Shown here: one piece after another, positions 32,727-38,194 of the stretch
How positions within the stretch are numbered: position 1 is the stretch's first letter
How the letters are laid out: each line of letters begins with the position of its first letter
Origin: an uncultured Lachnospiraceae bacterium
Lineage (GTDB): Bacteria; Bacillota; Clostridia; Lachnospirales; Lachnospiraceae
Direction: 5' to 3'
Assembly (NCBI GenBank): GCA_910577165.1
Contig: CAJTLX010000030.1
Span: forward strand, 1 to 38,194
Length of the DNA stretch: 38,194 nt
Translations under genes and position numbers: made by a program
The notes under the pieces: generated by a model
Told to the model about the DNA's origin: nothing
The model's input: only the letters and a program-made list of their open reading frames with translations
The model's database searches: none

Positions 32727-35700
32727 ATGTTATCAGAAAAAGAAATAGAACAGCTCTACTGGACAATCGCCAGAGAAGCGGATGAACCGGAGAACGGAGA
32801 TTATACAAAGTATTATACCCATATAAAAACTGTATTTTTGGAGGCAGTAAAAAGAAATTATACTCAGTCAGAACATAAGGATAAAATGGAGATTCCTGCA
32901 TTCTCTGAGAATTTTATAAAATCTTTTCTTGGAAATATGCAAAAAATTACCATACGCACATTGATATTTGAGATGGAACTCTGCGTGGATTGCGAGGAGC
33001 TAAAAGGGGGGACGGACGAGGAGAAATATCATGATTTTGCGGATCACCTGCTTCTTGATCCGGACTATTTAAAAGAAATTTACAAAGAATACCCCCTAAT
33101 GTATGAGGATATTCTTAGGTATTTGACCCTGTCCGCCAAAAATATCTGTGAGGTATTAAATCGGTTTGAAACCGATATTGAAGAGATAAATTTGCGTTTT
33201 TTTAAGGGAAATCCCTGCCAAACTATAGTAAAAATTGATGGGGCAAATTCAGATATGCATAATGGTGGAAGTACAGTACTTATTCTGGAGCTGGATCAGG
33301 GGGAGAAACTTGTTTATAAACCGCGAAGCCTTGCGATGGATGAGGCGTACCGAAAATTTCTTTTGTGGACTTGCGAAAATATCGATATGCCTTATTGGTG
33401 GAATGAGGTTTGGAATCGTGGGGATTATGGCTGGTGCGGGCTTGTAACCTCCACTCCCTGCAAGTCGGATAATGAGATGAAGCGGTATTATGAAAGAAAT
33501 GGAATTCTTTTGTGTGTTAGCTATCTTCTGGGTTCCGGAGATATTCACTATGAAAATTTAATTGCCCATGGGGAGTATCCGGTGGTTATCGATCTGGAGT
33601 TGGCAGTTGGGAGCAGGGGGGAGAATATATCTTCGGATGAGGAAGTTCGCAGAGTGTTTAAAGAGTCCGTTTTGCAGACGGGAATTTTGCCCTTATATGC
33701 CTGGAATGAAGCTGGGGAGGGGGTCAATGTGGGGGCGATGAATGGCGGAGGGGGACAATTATTGCCGTTGGATATTCCTGTAATTGTGGACGCAGGCACA
33801 ATCCGGATGCATGTAGAATACAGGAGACCACGGTTGAAAGAAGGAAAGAATCTGGCCACTTTAAATGGAAAATTTATACAGCCCACAGAATTTTTTTCAG
33901 AAATTAAGGGGGGATTTGAAAAAACATATTTATTTTTTGAGAAAAACAAGGAGGAGGTCAGCGAGAAGTTAAGGCTTTTTCAGGGGGTGCGGGCGCGTTA
34001 TCTGGTGCGGCAGACGCAGGAATATTCTTTTTTATTTACGGCGATGCATCATCCAAATTTTTTGACTGCAAAGAAGGAGAGAAGTGATTTGCTGTGTGAA
34101 AAAATTTGCTGTAATGCGAATCCGGCGACAGAGGAAAATAAATGGATACATATGCAGGAAGTTCAGGAGATGGAGCGAGGGGATATTCCCTATTTTTGGT
34201 ATGATCCTTATGCATCTGACCTGTATTGTGGAAATGAGATTTGCAGGGATTATTTTTTTGAACCGGTGATAAAGGAAGTTTTTGGGCGTTTAAAACGCCT
34301 AAAGCAATCCGATAGGAAACGGCAGGAAAAACTGATGAGAATGGCACTTTTTCTGGGGGAGAAACCTGTTGCGGGAGAAAATTTTTCTATCGGTAAAAAG
34401 GATTTTGGTACTCAGAAAAAAACAGAAATTAATTTATCCGATGCCATCGCGAAAAAGTGTGGTGAGGGTTTAGAGGGCTTAGAAGGGGCGATAGAAGATA
34501 TTCCTGCCGGGGTTTTGATTGCAGAAGAAATTGGAAAAATTTTACTAAATGAGGCAATCTGGTCGGATGATCGAAAGAATGTGGGCTGGATTAGTATTAT
34601 AATGGCAGGATATCGGGAACGAGGATATCTGATTCGTCCGATGGGAATGTATTTGTATGATGGTCTGGCAGGAATTGCCATTTTTATGCAGAGATTAGCA
34701 AGAGAAACGGGAAAGAAAGAGTATGGGGAAGTTGCGGAATTATTGATTCAAAAATTGTTTGCTTATACTAAGAGTTGTATGGAGAAAAAGCAAAAAGGGC
34801 AAAAAGAGCAAAAAGAGCAAAAGCCTACGGGGGCGTTTTCCGGTGAAGCTTCCATCGCGCTTGCCTATTTACTTTTATCTTTATCTGATGGGAGAGCGGA
34901 GTTTTTAGACTATTTAAAATGGCAGTGCGAGGCAATGAGAGAATTATTTTCAAAAGATACACATTTTGATGTACTTGGCGGAAATGCGGGTGCTATCCTG
35001 GTGCTGCTTGGAGCGTATGAAATAACGGGTGATCAGCAGTATATTTTATGGGCAAAGGAAGCGGGAGAATTTTTGGTGAAGGATGCCGCTTCATATAAAT
35101 GGGGATTGGGATGGGTGAATTCTCTGACAAATATGGCACTGACAGGTTTTGCACACGGGGCGGGTGGAATTATGTTAGCTCTGGCAAAACTGGGGTATTA
35201 TTCGGGGGATAAAAGATTTTTAGATGCGGCTTACCGTGCATTTTTATTTGAGGAACATTATTTTGATGAAAGAGCGCGGGATTGGAAGGACTTGCGTTTT
35301 TTGGAGGAAATGAGAGAGGAAGAGAAAACAAATCCAACGGAGTCCATGGCATGGTGTCATGGCTGGGGCGGTATTGTGATGGCAAGAACACTTGCCGGAA
35401 GGTATACAGGAGGAGAATTTCAGCGGAAATTAAAAGAATCCTCAGAAGCAGTATTAAGGCAAAAAGAGGGGACAGAAAAATATAGTAAAGGGAGCAATTA
35501 TTGCCTCTGTCATGGAAAATATGGGAATGCCGCACTTTATTTTGCAAGTCAAAAAGAAGAGACCAGCAGAAAATTGGAAGAAAATATCCGCAAAGAGTTG
35601 ATGGGATACAAAGGAAAACTACAGGATATATTTGAAATGCAGGAGTGCAGTAATTATGGCTTGATGGCGGGGATTACAGGGATCGGATACAGTTGTCTTT

Positions 35701-35756
35701 GCGGGGCAGAGGAAGTGGCAAGAATTTTAGGAATTGATTTTTATCATTATCGGTGA
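32727..35756 (+). CDS. lanM: Class II lanthipeptide synthetase LanM
   Basis: A 1009-residue bifunctional enzyme of normal LanM length. The N-terminal dehydratase domain carries the kinase-like blocks YKPR (Lys198) and GDIHYENL (Asp272, His274, Asn277) followed by VVIDLEL; it phosphorylates and eliminates water from Ser/Thr of the precursor. The C-terminal cyclase domain is LanC-like, with zinc ligands Cys877 (AWCHGWGG), Cys928 and His929 (CLCHGKYG), and Gly-rich repeats GLAGIAIF and GFAHGAGGIMLA. It should close the thioether rings. The ATG at 32727 follows AGGAGA. A Lys/Gln/Glu-rich insert (KQKGQKEQKEQK, about 690-702) separates the domains. Expected substrate is the 57-residue peptide just upstream. 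No LanT, LanP or immunity genes are adjacent. Confidence 0.93.
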   Translation: MLSEKEIEQLYWTIAREADEPENGDYTKYYTHIKTVFLEAVKRNYTQSEHKDKMEIPAFSENFIKSFLGNMQKITIRTLIFEMELCVDCEELKGGTDEEKYHDFADHLLLDPDYLKEIYKEYPLMYEDILRYLTLSAKNICEVLNRFETDIEEINLRFFKGNPCQTIVKIDGANSDMHNGGSTVLILELDQGEKLVYKPRSLAMDEAYRKFLLWTCENIDMPYWWNEVWNRGDYGWCGLVTSTPCKSDNEMKRYYERNGILLCVSYLLGSGDIHYENLIAHGEYPVVIDLELAVGSRGENISSDEEVRRVFKESVLQTGILPLYAWNEAGEGVNVGAMNGGGGQLLPLDIPVIVDAGTIRMHVEYRRPRLKEGKNLATLNGKFIQPTEFFSEIKGGFEKTYLFFEKNKEEVSEKLRLFQGVRARYLVRQTQEYSFLFTAMHHPNFLTAKKERSDLLCEKICCNANPATEENKWIHMQEVQEMERGDIPYFWYDPYASDLYCGNEICRDYFFEPVIKEVFGRLKRLKQSDRKRQEKLMRMALFLGEKPVAGENFSIGKKDFGTQKKTEINLSDAIAKKCGEGLEGLEGAIEDIPAGVLIAEEIGKILLNEAIWSDDRKNVGWISIIMAGYRERGYLIRPMGMYLYDGLAGIAIFMQRLARETGKKEYGEVAELLIQKLFAYTKSCMEKKQKGQKEQKEQKPTGAFSGEASIALAYLLLSLSDGRAEFLDYLKWQCEAMRELFSKDTHFDVLGGNAGAILVLLGAYEITGDQQYILWAKEAGEFLVKDAASYKWGLGWVNSLTNMALTGFAHGAGGIMLALAKLGYYSGDKRFLDAAYRAFLFEEHYFDERARDWKDLRFLEEMREEEKTNPTESMAWCHGWGGIVMARTLAGRYTGGEFQRKLKESSEAVLRQKEGTEKYSKGSNYCLCHGKYGNAALYFASQKEETSRKLEENIRKELMGYKGKLQDIFEMQECSNYGLMAGITGIGYSCLCGAEEVARILGIDFYHYR

Positions 35757-35772
35757 AAAATATCGCCGTGCA

Positions 35773-35832
35773 GACCCGTGCCTTTGCATAAATTTCGCAA
35801 AGAAGATTTGCCGCTAATGCGGCGCACGGGTC
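35773..35832. other. GC-rich three-way-junction-like element between convergent genes
   Basis: A perfect 9-base outer stem, GACCCGTGC (35773-35781) with GCACGGGTC (35824-35832), encloses two hairpins. These are CTTTGC/GCAAAG (35782-35787 with 35797-35802) and GCCGC/GCGGC (35810-35814 with 35819-35823), joined by AAGATTT. The hairpins abut the outer stem without spare bases. It is far more GC-rich than its surroundings. It could be a bidirectional terminator, a dispersed palindromic repeat or a small structured RNA; there is no T-run after it. Confidence 0.55.
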
Positions 35833-35877
35833 GTATGATAAGCGGAAAAAAACCTTTCTCTGTCCGATTAAAATCCC

Positions 35878-36903
35878 CTAATAGCCAAGTTCCCTCCGAA
35901 GTCTGCTATTTATATGCAGGAATTGTTCTAACAGATGATTGCTCGCACTGATTACAAGATTTTTATTATATTTTCCACTGTATTGTACTTCGTCCATTCG
36001 CTCAATAGTATAGTAAAGTTGTGCTATTTCGTAATTGTTTAAAATAATCTTTTTTGGATATCCTCTGGAAGTATGTCTTAAACCATAGCCATAATCATAT
36101 TCATACAGTGTCTCGCCGCGTCTTGCCTTTTTTCTTGCGGCGGCTACCCTTTGGGCCAGGTTGAATACATTATCTTCCTTGTGCAATATTTTTTGTCCTC
36201 TTTCCGCAAGAAGAGTCCGCTCCATCTGTATATGTTCTACAGTAGAACCATGCTGATGTATCAGGCGAATCCGTCCGCCGTCAAAATATATGCTTCCGAC
36301 ATGTTCTTTAGGAGTGAAATTATTATTAAGATCTAAGTTGGAAAACGATCCAAACCACAGGGCTTTGGAGGAAAAATCAGCAGGGGGCATCTGTGTCTTT
36401 CTGAGATAAAAATTTTGTTTTGCCTGATGGAGTTTCTTAGAACAGGTATGATATAAAGTTTCCGAATAGGCTTTATCTCTCAGAGAAAAACGTTTTTCTG
36501 GCGAGGAGATCTCTTGAACTGCTTTTTCCCAATACATAAGACTCATATCTTGATGAAATATTTCGCAAATTATAGCAGTTTCATTCCATGGGTAATCCAC
36601 TAACATTTTTTGGCGAATAACTTGGATAAATTCTTTATATCGCTCATGCTGATCCCAGCCAGATTGTTCGGAAAATACCATTTCATCGGAGGAGAGGTAA
36701 TAGCGATAGGGAAGAAAATAAATACTTCCATTTTCTTCTCCGCCCGTGCTAAGTACGCTGCTGCCTGCTGCTACTTTTGGAATTTTTGGCAGGGGTTCCG
36801 ACGCGGTGTGAAAGGTGGGAAGTCCTGCGGTCTGTCTTGTTCCAGTAGTTTTGGAAACTTCCTGAAGAGCCATTTTTCCTGCTATGCCGAATGTGCCGCC
36901 CAT
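35878..36903 (-). CDS. Unknown protein encoded with DUF2589 genes
   Basis: A 341-residue protein with no recognised domain. It begins with a Gly/Ala/Thr/Pro-rich low-complexity region (to about residue 55), then IYFLPYRYYLSSDEM, a helical middle with several Cys and His residues (IICEIFHQDMSLMYWEKAV), and a basic C-terminal half (AARKKARRGETLYEYDYGYGLRHT). There is no signal peptide or membrane segment. GGGAGGGG lies about seven bases before the ATG. It is the last gene of a four-gene minus-strand operon with two DUF2589-type proteins. Function unknown. Confidence 0.7.
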   Translation of the reverse strand: MGGTFGIAGKMALQEVSKTTGTRQTAGLPTFHTASEPLPKIPKVAAGSSVLSTGGEENGSIYFLPYRYYLSSDEMVFSEQSGWDQHERYKEFIQVIRQKMLVDYPWNETAIICEIFHQDMSLMYWEKAVQEISSPEKRFSLRDKAYSETLYHTCSKKLHQAKQNFYLRKTQMPPADFSSKALWFGSFSNLDLNNNFTPKEHVGSIYFDGGRIRLIHQHGSTVEHIQMERTLLAERGQKILHKEDNVFNLAQRVAAARKKARRGETLYEYDYGYGLRHTSRGYPKKIILNNYEIAQLYYTIERMDEVQYSGKYNKNLVISASNHLLEQFLHINSRLRRELGY

Positions 36904-36919
36904 AATCTATCCCCTCCCG

Positions 36920-37018
36920 CTATTTTTTATTTTCTCCGGAATGCAATCCGTTATTTCCCGCCTGAAGATTCTGAAGTTCCCACTGTTCTTCTGATGCGTG
37001 AACAACCCCTGTGTTCAT
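36920..37018 (-). CDS. 32-residue small ORF, translationally coupled
   Basis: A 32-codon frame on the minus strand (MNTGVVHASEEQWELQNLQA... ending GENKK). Its ATG overlaps the stop of the upstream DUF2589-like gene in a TAATG arrangement and it ends 17 bases before the next start. GGATGAG just upstream may serve as the ribosome site. The hydrophilic helical character and exact fit between two genes suggest it is real. No family recognised. Confidence 0.5.
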   Translation of the reverse strand: MNTGVVHASEEQWELQNLQAGNNGLHSGENKK

Positions 37019-37500
37019 TAACTCATCCACAATGCGCGATACTGCTTCTGGGCGTTCCCCGCCTTAAAATGCATTTCAATTTCAATTTCTCCGCCCTTTC
37101 CCTTGGCGGAAGTTGATACATTATCCAGATAAAATGCACTTCTGGCAACTTCAAAATCTTCCACCGCTTTGCCTTCCAACTCGATTTTTTTTGTTTTTTC
37201 ATATTTGATTGGCAGGGACATTTTAATATCAATTTCGTTTAAGAGCAGTTCCGAGTGGTTCATCAGAGTGAATACCGGAATTTCTACGATCTCCCCGCGA
37301 ATATTGCGGTACATAAACATAACTGGATTGCCGTCCTCATCAAAATAATCGGCCATCTGATTTAAATAGTGTGCTTCCGTAATTTCTGCTGCTGTGTTGA
37401 CGCAGTACTGCATTCCGCGGATAACATCGGAGAGTGTCTGGTCTTCCTGCTCCGATATTGGAGTTTCAGATTGTTTCTTTTTTTTGACGAAAAATCCCAT
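37018..37500 (-). CDS. DUF2589-related protein (short paralogue)
   Basis: A 160-residue protein. It shares with the neighbouring DUF2589 protein an N-terminal helix (SDVIRGMQYCVNTAAEITEAHY), a DGNPVMFMYR strand block, the VEIPVFTLMNHSELLLNEI segment, and a C-terminal strand pair (GGEIEIEMHFKAGNAQKQYRAL). The two look like divergent paralogues or subunits. The start at 37500 is chosen because AGAGGG lies nine bases upstream; an earlier in-frame ATG at 37518 has none. No signal peptide; the N-terminus is Lys-rich (VKKKKQ). Function unknown. Confidence 0.72.
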   Translation of the reverse strand: MGFFVKKKKQSETPISEQEDQTLSDVIRGMQYCVNTAAEITEAHYLNQMADYFDEDGNPVMFMYRNIRGEIVEIPVFTLMNHSELLLNEIDIKMSLPIKYEKTKKIELEGKAVEDFEVARSAFYLDNVSTSAKGKGGEIEIEMHFKAGNAQKQYRALWMS

Positions 37501-37574
37501 ACAAAACTGCCCTCTCATTTCTTGATTTTTATTCTTGTAAAATATTTGCCTTATTTGGTATTTTCTATTTTATT

Positions 37575-38180
37575 TTAATTGCTGCCAGGTTTATCCTCTT
37601 CCTTTAGATTATCTAATTGTGGTTTTTCACTTGTTGGATTGGTTGCTGCATTTACCATAACTTCCACAATTCTCATCAACGCTTCCGGCTGTTCCTGTTT
37701 GCGCGCTTCCACATGGAATGAATATTTTGCGCGGGTATCAGTCTTGCGGGTCTGCTCAGAACTATGGCTTAACGAGGCAGAAAAATCTACTTTTGGAGTA
37801 AAGAAAAATCCTGCTTTTCCCTTTGTTGTGCCACTCGATGTCGTGGTGGATTTATCGGTATCCGATGTGTTGACTTCCAACTCGAAATTTACCTGCACCG
37901 TTTCTACCGCAAGGTTTGGAATTCCAGATAGTGCGACGAAAGGTGCCTGAATATAGCGAGTTTCGTGAGAATTTTTTCCCTCCGAATCTACCACTTCCTG
38001 GTCATACTTAAAAGTGACCATCCTGGCATTGCCGTCCTTGTCAAGTGCGACCGTCTCCAAGAATTCTGCCAGCATCCCGCTGACCTCTCTCTGTGCCTTT
38101 ACCGCTGCGACTAGCGGTCCTGCCACCATAGTTTCAATTGGCAGGCTGTTTACAATTCCACCGATCTCGTTTCTTGGCAT
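37575..38180 (-). CDS. DUF2589-family protein
   Basis: A 201-residue protein that fits the DUF2589 pattern: an N-terminal helix (ETMVAGPLVAAVKAQREVSGML), a strand block ARMVTFKY, then APFVALSGIPNLAVETVQVNFEL, a Ser/Thr/Gly-rich variable loop (about 130-145), and the conserved C-terminal KYSFHVEARKQEQPEALMRIVEVM. GGAGG lies just before the ATG at 38180. It is the first gene in the window of the minus-strand operon; more genes may lie beyond the edge. The role of this family is not known to me. Confidence 0.82.
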   Translation of the reverse strand: MPRNEIGGIVNSLPIETMVAGPLVAAVKAQREVSGMLAEFLETVALDKDGNARMVTFKYDQEVVDSEGKNSHETRYIQAPFVALSGIPNLAVETVQVNFELEVNTSDTDKSTTTSSGTTKGKAGFFFTPKVDFSASLSHSSEQTRKTDTRAKYSFHVEARKQEQPEALMRIVEVMVNAATNPTSEKPQLDNLKEEDKPGSN

Positions 38181-38194
38181 ATAGCCTCCATTCT

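Noticed and set aside
36151..37116. Plus-strand frames across the DUF2589 operon
   Set aside because: They run opposite to frames with good ribosome sites and family similarity; they look like antisense artefacts.
1..38194. CRISPR array, tRNA, rRNA or insertion sequence
   Set aside because: No regularly spaced short palindromic repeats, clover-leaf genes, rRNA blocks or transposase motifs were recognised; the only tandem repeats are the contiguous 64-bp units at the left edge.

Overview
The window looks like chromosomal DNA of a Gram-positive anaerobe of the Clostridia, most likely a gut Lachnospiraceae. The support is strong purine-rich ribosome binding sites, GTG/TTG starts, lipoprotein and ABC-importer genes without an outer membrane system, a LytTR/GHKL two-component pair, and gene families common in that group. 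No rRNA, tRNA, CRISPR array, transposase or integrase was seen.

Left part (1-8.1 kb): a block of 64-bp tandem repeats precedes two overlapping half-ABC exporters (303-4116). A convergent membrane phospholipase D/cardiolipin-synthase-like protein (4316-6223, minus) and a PAP2 phosphatase (6538-7212) follow. An AraC-type DNA-binding domain fused to a GGDEF domain (7342-8148) closes this part.

Centre (8.3-27.2 kb): a carbohydrate locus. A LacI-family repressor (8331) precedes a cytoplasmic GH35 beta-galactosidase (9634). A long uptake operon follows: an Ig-domain solute-binding lipoprotein, a 963-residue membrane-anchored binding protein with sugar-binding-like N-terminal domains, a permease pair, an NHL/TPR protein, a Yip1-family membrane protein, a DUF5696-like protein and a second permease pair. 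A GH30 lipoprotein glycosidase (25619) ends the locus. The GH35 gene and the first binding-protein gene each have a promoter flanked by two copies of a LacI/GalR-type operator (TGNAANCGNTTNCA) in nearly identical geometry, so they very probably form one regulon of the adjacent repressor. No ATPase gene is present, so the importers probably borrow a shared ATPase encoded elsewhere. A beta-linked galactan (for example arabinogalactan side chains) is the inferred substrate.

Island (27.2-30.2 kb): composition drops sharply to AT-rich. The island holds a single-pass membrane protein, an AAA+ ATPase whose whole length resembles RuBisCO activase, and a 188-residue partner of unknown function. A 47-codon ORF lies upstream. 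This is the best candidate here for an undescribed system.

Lanthipeptide locus (30.2-35.8 kb): a LytTR response regulator and GHKL sensor kinase overlap by four bases. They are followed by a 57-residue precursor with a lacticin-481/salivaricin-A-like core but no double-glycine leader end, and a LanM synthetase. No LanT transporter/protease is in the window.

Right edge (35.9-38.2 kb, minus strand): a four-gene operon with two DUF2589-type proteins, a 32-codon translationally coupled ORF and a 341-residue unknown protein. A GC-rich three-way-junction-like element separates it from lanM.
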